Below the pieces are notes generated by a model, which saw nothing but the letters and a program-made list of their open reading frames with translations, did not search any database and had not been told where the DNA came from. A program made the position numbers and the translations under genes. Below, one piece after another: positions 1 to 4,933 of a stretch of DNA of 9,570 nucleotides (the first letter of the stretch is position 1; every line of letters begins with the position of its first letter). The stretch lies in contig JAUXBO010000068.1 in the NCBI GenBank assembly GCA_030619345.1, positions 1 to 9,570 of the forward strand, given 5' to 3'. Source of the DNA: Candidatus Zixiibacteriota bacterium. Its GTDB lineage: Bacteria; Zixibacteria; MSB-5A5; GN15; FEB-12.

Positions 1-1
1 G

Positions 2-1495
2 GTTGTATTTGAGACTATTGCATCTGAGGGGGGAAGTTGGAGAAGAATGTCATCGGTGGCAGAAGACAAAATAGACAAATTGCGCTTTACTGCGCAGGAG
101 AATCTGAACCGATCAATTGCTGACATCAATAATTACTTTATTTTGACGGTTCCCGATGAAGCCGAAACCGAAGCATGGCTCGACTTGCTCAACTCATTAC
201 CTGATGTTGAAATCGCCCTGGCCATGCCTTTGCCGATGACTCCACCGCTGCCGGGGAATTACGAGCCGAACCAGGGGTATCTCAATCCCACGACAGTTGG
301 CTTGGATTTTCTATATGCCTGGGGATTTCCGGGAGGAACAGGGTGGCCTATGTTCGGTGGACAGATCAAAGTGTTTGACTTTGAGTACTCTTGGAATCTC
401 TCTCATGATGATTTCCCTTTTGTGGGTACCTGGGTTCCTTCGGGTCGAACGCCCAGTGATCCGTTTAGTGATGACAATCATGGTACCGCCGTCCTGGGTG
501 TAATGCACAGTTTGAATAATGGCTGGGGGACAACCGGAGCAGTAAATCAGGCTTCAGCGCATGTAGCCCCAACCTACCTTGATGCAGTGTGGGATATCGG
601 TGCCGCTATCACGAATGTCTTAACAGGTGCTGTCCCGGGTGACGTCCTACTCTTTGAGCAACAGATTGCTGGACCGAACTACACTGGTGTTGGGCAGGAT
701 GGGCTGATTCCGATTGAGTGGTGGCAGTCCTGGTACAATCTGATTGTAACAGCCGTTGGAAATGGCGTCCATGTTGTGGAAGCAGCCGGAAATGGTCGAG
801 AAGACCTTGATGCAGCAGTATATTCGACTGGAAATGGCGGACACTGGCCATTCCTGCCGGCGAATAATTCCGGAGCCATCATAGTCGGCGCCGGGGCAGT
901 TCCGGCCGCCTATGGGGGATCGGATGTTGATCGCTCACGGTTGTGGTACTCAAATTGGGGTTCCCGTGTTGATGTTCAAGGCTGGGGCGAGTCGGTCATG
1001 ACCACCGGTTATGGCGATTACTACTCGGCTGAAGGGCAGAACCGCTGGTACACATACACGTTTGGTGGAACTTCCAGCGCATCTCCCACTATTACTTCTG
1101 CAGTGGCCTCGCTTTCCGGCGTTTACCGTGATATGAGCAGCGGCTCTAATGTTACTCCGGCAGTCATCAGAAATATTTTGCTGACCACCGGGGCGCCTCA
1201 GCAGTCAGGTACCTACCCGGCATCCCAGCATATTGGTCCAAGGCCGGACTTAGTGGCGGCTATTGCCGCTCTGCCGCCGCCGACATGTTGTGTGTTGCGG
1301 GGAGATTTTAATCACAGTGGCGCAATCGATATAACTGACCTGACTGACTTGGTAGACTATATGTTTGGTGGTGGCCCGTCCGCTCCCTGTCCGGATGAAG
1401 CCGATGTCGACAAATCCGGATTCATCGATATAGCCGACCTGACCTACCTGGTTGATTACTTATTTGGAGGAGGCCCGCCGCCGCCGCCGTGCTGA
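2..1495 (+). CDS. Secreted subtilisin-like (S8) serine protease with C-terminal dockerin repeats, 5' partial
   Basis: This is an extracellular subtilase, truncated by the window edge. The frame is open from base 2, and nothing after the first ATG (47) looks like a signal peptide, so the true start should lie upstream; a weak GGAG at 39-42 before ATG 47 does not outweigh this. Numbering from that ATG, residues 1-65 look like the end of a propeptide. The catalytic triad is Asp111 (IKVFDFE), His145 (DDNHGTAV) and Ser343 (GGTSSASP), with oxyanion-hole Asn249 (AAGNG). All are intact, so the enzyme should be active. Residues 418-476 hold two EF-hand dockerin repeats, and the chain ends in five prolines and a Cys. 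Substrate is unknown. The dockerin suggests surface or complex attachment, but no cohesin is visible here. The S8 and dockerin calls are firm; the biological role is not. Confidence 0.93.
   Translation, partial: VVFETIASEGGSWRRMSSVAEDKIDKLRFTAQENLNRSIADINNYFILTVPDEAETEAWLDLLNSLPDVEIALAMPLPMTPPLPGNYEPNQGYLNPTTVGLDFLYAWGFPGGTGWPMFGGQIKVFDFEYSWNLSHDDFPFVGTWVPSGRTPSDPFSDDNHGTAVLGVMHSLNNGWGTTGAVNQASAHVAPTYLDAVWDIGAAITNVLTGAVPGDVLLFEQQIAGPNYTGVGQDGLIPIEWWQSWYNLIVTAVGNGVHVVEAAGNGREDLDAAVYSTGNGGHWPFLPANNSGAIIVGAGAVPAAYGGSDVDRSRLWYSNWGSRVDVQGWGESVMTTGYGDYYSAEGQNRWYTYTFGGTSSASPTITSAVASLSGVYRDMSSGSNVTPAVIRNILLTTGAPQQSGTYPASQHIGPRPDLVAAIAALPPPTCCVLRGDFNHSGAIDITDLTDLVDYMFGGGPSAPCPDEADVDKSGFIDIADLTYLVDYLFGGGPPPPPC
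1304..1474 (+). repeat. Two tandem dockerin EF-hand repeats (33-codon period) in the S8 protease
   Basis: Two 24-residue units, encoded at 1304-1375 and 1403-1474, match at 17 of 24 positions. Each has a calcium loop with acidic or polar ligands at loop positions 1, 3, 5, 9 and 12: D420/N422/S424/D428/D431 in the first and D453/D455/S457/D461/D464 in the second. Each loop is followed by a DLTxLVDYxFGGG helix. This is the type I dockerin layout. The linker between units contains one Cys, and another Cys is the last residue of the protein. Confidence 0.88.
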
Positions 1496-1615
1496 GTCCG
1501 TCGATTCCCTGGCATGGAATTGAGGTCAAAAAAAGCCTTGTGCTGTCTATTTCGGTGCATATATTGTCATCTGTTGTGAACTTAGCGGACAACCATTTGT
1601 ACGGAGGAAATAGAA
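1496..1615 (+). promoter_or_regulatory. Intergenic region with weak candidate ferredoxin promoter
   Basis: A possible sigma70-type promoter has -35 TTGTGC at 1538-1543, a 16-bp spacer and -10 TATATT at 1560-1565. It would give a leader of about 45 nt before the ferredoxin. The match is modest. An 8-bp hairpin (1501-1508 with 1516-1523, one G-U pair) follows the protease stop but has no T tract, so it is not a clear terminator and read-through from the protease gene is possible. Confidence 0.35.
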
Positions 1616-1801
1616 ATGGCGATGAAAATAACCGATGAATGTACGGCCTGCGGACTCTGTCTGCCGGAATGCCCAACTTCTTCAATCGAAGAAGGGGACA
1701 TTTATATTATAGACCCCAAGACCTGCAACGAATGTGAAGATCAGGATGACGGACCCGAGTGTGTGGCTGTTTGCCCGGTAGATTGTATCGAAAAAGCCTG
1801 A
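1616..1801 (+). CDS. 2[4Fe-4S] ferredoxin, Allochromatium (Alvin/YfhL) type
   Basis: This 61-residue soluble electron carrier binds two [4Fe-4S] clusters. The first motif is C9-x2-C12-x2-C15-x3-C19-P. The second is the stretched form C37-x2-C40-x8-C49-x3-C53-P, followed by C57 in CPVDCI. The eight-residue insertion between the second and third ligands of the second motif, with the CPVDC ending, is typical of the Alvin/YfhL ferredoxin group, whose clusters have unusually low and well-separated potentials. A strong ribosome site, GGAGG at 1603-1607, sits 8 nt before the ATG; a second ATG two codons later is less likely. It is acidic, as ferredoxins usually are. A terminator follows 23 nt after the stop, so it is probably transcribed alone or as the last gene. 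Its redox partner is not in the window. Confidence 0.96.
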   Translation: MAMKITDECTACGLCLPECPTSSIEEGDIYIIDPKTCNECEDQDDGPECVAVCPVDCIEKA

Positions 1802-1824
1802 TACGTCTAAACAAGTTTGTTTTG

Positions 1825-1857
1825 AAAGAGGACCGAAATTTCGGTCCTCTTTTTTTG
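1825..1857 (+). terminator. Intrinsic terminator of the ferredoxin gene
   Basis: A perfect 12-bp inverted repeat, AGAGGACCGAAA (1827-1838) and TTTCGGTCCTCT (1839-1850), is extended by two A-T pairs and runs directly into a T tract on the + strand. The arms abut, so the real loop will be the central A/T bases. Confidence 0.92.
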
Positions 1858-1865
1858 TTTTTTGG

Positions 1866-1941
1866 AAAAAAAAAGAGGGCGCTACTCTGGTTGGGTAGAG
1901 GGGGCTAGAAAACTACCCAGGGACAGCAGAGAGTCACCCTC
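1866..1941 (-). terminator. Long three-helix hairpin with U9 tail, minus-strand terminator (possible small RNA 3' end)
   Basis: Three nested helices are visible: GAGGG 1875-1879 with CCCTC 1937-1941, ACTCT 1884-1888 with AGAGT 1930-1934, and TGGGTAG 1892-1898 with CTACCCA 1913-1919. They are separated by unequal internal loops, and the apical loop is 14 nt. Read on the minus strand, the last CCCTC is followed at once by nine T (complement of 1866-1874). The element can therefore terminate the minus-strand enzyme/DUF1573 operon, whose stop is about 80 nt away. It is longer and more ornate than a standard terminator, so a stable 3' RNA or independent small RNA is possible. Confidence 0.72.
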
Positions 1942-2018
1942 GTTATAATAACTTCTCTATATTAGTATATTCACACTTTTGACAGAAATTGTCAAGACCA
2001 TTCGAAGGCAATTTCAGG
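1942..2018. other. AT-rich spacer with two short palindromes
   Basis: This spacer lies between the hairpin and the stop of the DUF1573 gene. It holds GTTATAATAAC (1942-1952, palindrome with a central base) and TTGACA-gaaat-TGTCAA (1979-1995). Read on the minus strand, the latter gives a consensus -35 (1995-1990), but the hexamer 17 nt on is only GAATAT (1972-1967); a better TATACT at 1969-1964 is 20 nt away. No gene is seen. Confidence 0.4.
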
Positions 2019-2723
2019 TCAATAGTGCACACTCTTAATCGGTATCGTAATCTTAAAAGGTTTTTCGATTGTGTCAATCTTAAATTCAAGCGTAACACAC
2101 GATTCGTGAGTACCGGCTGGCAGGTCCGGAGATGGTCCGATATCGAGAACGATTTGCTCCCCTTTATCGGCTCGGTCTGATAGTGTCCGAGCGACAAAAC
2201 TGCCATCATACGGATAAACGCCCACCAGCGATATACCGTCCATGAAATTATTTGTAAATTTCAGTTTCTTGTTTTTATGTCCGGGGAGGAAGAACATGGA
2301 TATAGGCTCAGGCCTGAAGCCTTTGATCCACTGGCCGACCAGTGCCTGGTAATAGAAAATGTGCTGACCGAGACCGCCGTAGCTGGTGTGTACCATCAGT
2401 GATTTATTTGTAGGGCCATAGATGTTGGTTGTTTCAAATATCAATGCTATGCGGGCAGTATCGCCCGGACCGAGCGTTGAATCAGAGAGCCTGACTTTGC
2501 TGCAATCACAGCCGACTGCAAAGCTGTCGATTGTATGCGAGTTTGAACTAACGTTATAGATGATAAAGTCGTGCTTGAGCTTAAACCCAATGCCAACATG
2601 GCCGAAATCCCACACGCGTTCATCAAACTTCAAGTCCGGTTGTGCCGATGCCGTCAGGGAGACAATACCAAGTAAAACTGTAAACAGAACAGTCCTAACT
2701 AACATGCGGACTAACATTGTCAT
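2019..2723 (-). CDS. Exported DUF1573 (Ig-like) domain protein
   Basis: A 234-residue protein with a cleavable signal peptide: a basic start, hydrophobic core at about 11-24 and probable cleavage after ASA (27). DUF1573 follows: WDFG (38-41), a lysine-rich strand ending KHDF, the cysteine pair GCDC (71-74) and the GPGD turn (85-88) all fit the family's usual FGxV...CxC...PG pattern. Residues about 135-234 look like a second beta-sandwich. The family is common in Bacteroidetes and relatives as small periplasmic or surface beta-sandwiches of unknown role. The ATG overlaps the stop of the upstream enzyme gene as ATGA, so the two are translationally coupled. A second ATG two codons on (2717) is 10 nt from a GAGG (minus 2731-2728) and could be the real start, with no effect on the mature protein. 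Confidence 0.86.
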   Translation of the reverse strand: MTMLVRMLVRTVLFTVLLGIVSLTASAQPDLKFDERVWDFGHVGIGFKLKHDFIIYNVSSNSHTIDSFAVGCDCSKVRLSDSTLGPGDTARIALIFETTNIYGPTNKSLMVHTSYGGLGQHIFYYQALVGQWIKGFRPEPISMFFLPGHKNKKLKFTNNFMDGISLVGVYPYDGSFVARTLSDRADKGEQIVLDIGPSPDLPAGTHESCVTLEFKIDTIEKPFKITIPIKSVHY

Positions 2724-3700
2724 TTGGCCTCAGCTTGCGGAATGTATCCGTGTTTGTGCATCCATGTATCGTTGTAACACTTGCTCATATATCGAATCCC
2801 AGCATCGGCGAAAATTCCGACAATCATAGAATCATTGGAGGCGCTCTTAGCAATTCGCTCAATTGCACAGGCAACAGCGCCTGAGGACCCACCGGCGCAG
2901 ATGCCGTCTATCCGCGTGATAAGCCGAGCGCGATTGAAGGCGTCTTTGTCGCTCACCGTCACAACCTGATCGACCACTGTGGTATCAAGGGCTTTGGTGA
3001 TGACATCCGAGCCGATACCCTCGGTCATATAGGTATGCCCCTCAATTAGTTTTTTGTCCTTGATGTAGTCAGCAAAGATAGAGCCTTCGGGGTCGACAGC
3101 AACGCATTTTAGATCGGGGTTCATCTCTTTGAGGTAGCGTGCCGCACCTGAGAAGGTCCCGCCGGTCCCGATACCGGCAACAAAGTGAGTCACGGTACCA
3201 TCTGTCTGATTCCAAATCTCCGGACCAGTGGACGCATAATGAGATTCAATATTGTCCGGACTGTTATATTGGTCCAGATCAAACCAGCTGTTTTCTTTGG
3301 CAAGACTGCGTGCCATCATATAGCAGCCCTCGGGGTCTTCATGGACGGCTTCGGTAGGTGTTATGATCACTTCTACGCCATATGATTTAATCAAGTCGAT
3401 CTTTTCCTGACTTGTTTTCTCAGGCGTCGTTACGATGGCCTTTAATCCAAAAAGAGCAGCCACCATGCCGAGTGATGATCCGGTGTTTCCCGAAGTGTTG
3501 TCTATAACGGTGTCACCTGGTGCCAACTTGCCCTCTTTGATCGCTTTACTAATAATGTAATAAGCCATGCGGTCTTTGATCGAGCCGGTTGGGTTAAGAA
3601 ACTCCAATTTGGCATAAGCCTTAGGGCCCGTCTCTTCAAGCCCGCCTTTGATGCGAACCAAGGGAGTGTTGCCGATTAAGTCTAATATCGATTCGTACAT
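2720..3700 (-). CDS. PLP-dependent cysteine synthase / cystathionine beta-synthase-like enzyme
   Basis: Fold type II PLP enzyme of sulfur amino acid synthesis, 326 residues from the ATG at 3700. Lys42 in GSIKDR should carry the PLP; TSGNTG (69-74) binds substrate carboxylate, GTGGT (178-182) the phosphate, and Ser272 in GGSSG faces the pyridine nitrogen. Details such as VDPEGSI, EGIGSD and the DAGIRYMSKCYNDTWM end resemble the catalytic core of cystathionine beta-synthase as much as CysK. It lacks both the N-terminal heme region and the C-terminal CBS pair. It therefore makes either cysteine from O-acetylserine and sulfide or cystathionine from serine and homocysteine; sequence alone does not decide. 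An upstream in-frame extension to 3829 was rejected because it translates the promoter and operators, while AAGGA (3709-3705) lies just before this ATG. Confidence 0.94.
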   Translation of the reverse strand: MYESILDLIGNTPLVRIKGGLEETGPKAYAKLEFLNPTGSIKDRMAYYIISKAIKEGKLAPGDTVIDNTSGNTGSSLGMVAALFGLKAIVTTPEKTSQEKIDLIKSYGVEVIITPTEAVHEDPEGCYMMARSLAKENSWFDLDQYNSPDNIESHYASTGPEIWNQTDGTVTHFVAGIGTGGTFSGAARYLKEMNPDLKCVAVDPEGSIFADYIKDKKLIEGHTYMTEGIGSDVITKALDTTVVDQVVTVSDKDAFNRARLITRIDGICAGGSSGAVACAIERIAKSASNDSMIVGIFADAGIRYMSKCYNDTWMHKHGYIPQAEAK

Positions 3701-3704
3701 AACA

Positions 3705-3709
3705 TCCTT
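3705..3709 (-). promoter_or_regulatory. Ribosome binding site deciding the enzyme start
   Basis: AAGGA on the minus strand is 4 nt before the ATG at 3700. The protein from here opens as MYESILDLIGNTPLV, the standard beginning of the family. Spacing is slightly short but no better site serves the upstream in-frame starts. Confidence 0.65.
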
Positions 3710-3728
3710 ATTTTTTGATTCCATACTG

Positions 3729-3763
3729 AATATGGCTGCCATATTAAATATGGTAGCCATATT
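3729..3763 (-). promoter_or_regulatory. Twin palindromic operator upstream of the cysteine-synthase-like gene
   Basis: Two 17-bp near-identical palindromes lie in tandem: AATATGGCTGCCATATT (3729-3745, perfect arms of 8) and AATATGGTAGCCATATT (3747-3763, arms of 7). They match at 15 of 17 bases with centres 18 bp apart. The second overlaps the predicted minus-strand -10 hexamer and the first lies downstream of the expected transcription start, which is the usual position for a dimeric repressor. The regulator is not in the window and is not identified. Confidence 0.6.
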
Positions 3764-3789
3764 TAACGCTAAACTTATACAAAATTCAA
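3761..3789 (-). promoter_or_regulatory. Predicted promoter of the enzyme/DUF1573 operon
   Basis: On the minus strand, -35 TTGAAT (3789-3784), a 17-bp spacer and -10 TTAAAT (3766-3761) precede the gene by about 60 nt. Each hexamer matches four of six consensus bases. The overlap of the -10 with the palindromic operator supports the placement. Confidence 0.45.
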
Positions 3790-3822
3790 CAAGATATTTT
3801 CCCGGCAGTTCTCTGTTTAATG

Positions 3823-3852
3823 TTGACAATATTCTAATAGTCGAGCTTATAT
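3823..3852 (+). promoter_or_regulatory. Sigma70-type promoter for the SPOR-lipoprotein/yjbQ operon
   Basis: A perfect -35 TTGACA (3823-3828) is followed after 18 bp by TTATAT (3847-3852). Transcription would begin near 3859, leaving a leader of about 68 nt. It fires divergently from the minus-strand promoter at 3761-3789. Confidence 0.55.
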
Positions 3853-3871
3853 GCCGGTAAATAGTATGCTA

Positions 3872-3890
3872 AATTGGAATAGTGCCAATT
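3872..3890 (+). promoter_or_regulatory. Palindrome in the leader of the SPOR-lipoprotein gene
   Basis: AATTGG (3872-3877) and CCAATT (3885-3890) flank 7 nt. The element sits just after the predicted transcription start and before the ribosome site, so it could be an operator or a small leader hairpin. There is no further support. Confidence 0.3.
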
Positions 3891-3916
3891 GTGGGTTCCC
3901 AGAGTCCGAAGGCGCT

Positions 3917-3921
3917 GGAGG
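3917..3921 (+). promoter_or_regulatory. Ribosome binding site deciding the SPOR-lipoprotein start
   Basis: GGAGG lies 5 nt before the ATG at 3927. That start gives a textbook lipoprotein signal, whereas the longer frame from 3882 would bury it behind 15 extra polar residues. Confidence 0.8.
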
Positions 3922-3926
3922 AAAAA

Positions 3927-4406
3927 ATGAGATACTTAAGATATTGTCTGTTAGTTGCAGTTGCCGGTTCCTTGCTGATCTCCTGCTCCAAAAAGAAGGA
4001 AGAGGCGGCTCGTTTGGAACAGGAGGTTCTGAACCAGGAAAGCAGCCTGGTGATTCAGGAAGATTCTGCCTCAGTTGATACATCAATGGTTGAACAACTG
4101 GATGTTGCAGCTGTTCCCGAAGAGGAACTATCGCCTTCCACTCCTGAGATGCCAAGACGACCAGCTGGAGATGGATTCACAGTTCAGGTTGCCTCATGTG
4201 AAGACGGAGCATACGCGCGTCATCTGGTGGAAGTATTTACTAATCGAGGGTATGAGCCGTTTGTGTCTGAGATCTCTATCGACGGACAGTTGTACCACCG
4301 AGTTCGAGTAGGGATGTTTGACTCGTTTAACGAAGCCAGTCAACTTAAGCGTGAACTTGAAGACAAGTATACAATCGTCCCCTGGATTGATCTGGTGTCG
4401 CAATAA
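3927..4406 (+). CDS. SPOR-domain lipoprotein
   Basis: A 159-residue envelope lipoprotein. The basic start and hydrophobic stretch end in the lipobox LISC, making Cys20 the lipidated residue, followed by a lysine patch (SKKK). Residues about 25-80 are an acidic, low-complexity linker ending in a Pro-rich piece. Residues about 83-157 form a SPOR domain: GFTVQVAS opens the first strand, the RHLVEVFTNRGYEP helix follows, and YHRVRVGMFDSFNEASQLKREL is the characteristic RVRVGxFxxxxEAxxxKxxL signature. SPOR domains bind peptidoglycan stripped of stem peptides, often at division sites, so this protein probably links a membrane to septal peptidoglycan. YjbQ follows 31 nt later and shares its promoter. 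The exact partner is unknown. Confidence 0.91.
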   Translation: MRYLRYCLLVAVAGSLLISCSKKKEEAARLEQEVLNQESSLVIQEDSASVDTSMVEQLDVAAVPEEELSPSTPEMPRRPAGDGFTVQVASCEDGAYARHLVEVFTNRGYEPFVSEISIDGQLYHRVRVGMFDSFNEASQLKRELEDKYTIVPWIDLVSQ

Positions 4407-4437
4407 GAAGCCTTTGTTGATATAGCGGTAAGTCAGG

Positions 4438-4851
4438 ATGAAGAGTTTTACTGAGTATCTGAATTTTAATACGTCCAAGAGGCGGGAGTATATCAATATT
4501 ACTCCTGAGGTTGAATCCGCGCTGGAGAAAAGTCGGATCCGGGAAGGAATGATCCTGGTTTCAGCGATGCACATAACGGCCGGAGTATATGTCAATGATG
4601 CTGAGTCCGGCCTGATTCAGGATATCGATAAGTGGGCCAATGATCTGGCTCCGTTAGGTAAGGATTACCTTCATCATCGCACTGGTGAAGACAATGGCGA
4701 TGCTCACCTGAAAAATCTGCTCATTGGCTCTCAGGTAGTGTTACCAATAACAGAGGGTCGCATTGATTTTGGGCCGTGGCAACAAGTGTACTATGCCGAG
4801 TTTGACGGACGTCGAAATAAGCGGGTAATAATCAAGATCATTGGGGAGTAA
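4438..4851 (+). CDS. yjbQ: YjbQ / UPF0047 family protein
   Basis: A 137-residue soluble protein matching the YjbQ (UPF0047) family end to end. The key conserved stretch is HHRTGEDNGDAHLKN (79-93), with clustered His/Glu/Asp/Asn likely to form the active or metal site. It is followed by PITEGRIDFGPWQQVYYAEFDGRR (103-126). SAMHITAGV (42-50) is the other conserved patch. The family has been linked to a secondary thiamine-phosphate synthase activity on the basis of suppression of thiE defects; the true physiological reaction is not settled. The start at 4438 gives the normal MKSFTEYLxFNT opening although its ribosome site (AGG directly before the ATG) is poor, hinting at coupling to the upstream lipoprotein gene. 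Length is normal and no key residue is missing. Confidence 0.95.
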   Translation: MKSFTEYLNFNTSKRREYINITPEVESALEKSRIREGMILVSAMHITAGVYVNDAESGLIQDIDKWANDLAPLGKDYLHHRTGEDNGDAHLKNLLIGSQVVLPITEGRIDFGPWQQVYYAEFDGRRNKRVIIKIIGE

Positions 4852-4879
4852 ATCTCTGATTAATAATTGCCAGTCGAAT

Positions 4880-4917
4880 AAAAAAAGGCCGGTCTCAAAC
4901 GAGATCGGCCTTTTTCG
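4880..4917. terminator. Bidirectional intrinsic terminator between convergent genes
   Basis: The stem GGCCGGTCTC (4887-4896) pairs with GAGATCGGCC (4901-4910) around an AAAC loop, with one G-T pair. It is flanked by A7 (4880-4886) and T5 (4911-4915). It can therefore end transcripts from yjbQ on the + strand and from the S9 peptidase on the minus strand, where the tail is U7. On the minus strand the G-T pair becomes a C-A mismatch. Confidence 0.9.
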
Positions 4918-4933
4918 CATGGGACAGTTGTAC

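Noticed and set aside
609..882. Overlapping minus-strand open frames inside the protease gene
   Set aside because: They are shadows of the S8 catalytic domain, which has an intact triad on the + strand.
1501..1523. Hairpin after the protease stop as a terminator
   Set aside because: There is an 8-bp stem with a 7-nt loop but no T tract; the following run is A7, so it is not an intrinsic terminator on the + strand.
1866..1952. Integron attC or mobile-element end
   Set aside because: The hairpin is attC-like in length, but the GTTRRRY/RYYYAAC core pair is absent and no integrase or cassette is nearby.
3701..3829. N-terminal extension of the cysteine-synthase-like protein by 43 residues
   Set aside because: The extension translates the twin operator (repeated NMATIF/NMAAIF) and the predicted promoter, does not fit the family start, and has no ribosome site as good as the one at 3705-3709.
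3868..3890. Sigma54 promoter on the minus strand (TTGGCAC...)
   Set aside because: The -24-like TGGCAC is present by virtue of the palindrome, but the -12 TTGC element is missing at the required spacing.
3882..3926. Upstream start for the SPOR lipoprotein
   Set aside because: It would place 15 polar residues before the lipoprotein signal; GGAGG at 3917-3921 points to ATG 3927.
4194..4595. 133-codon minus-strand open frame
   Set aside because: It lies antisense to the SPOR-lipoprotein and yjbQ genes, shows no recognisable domain and has no ribosome site or promoter of its own that I can see.
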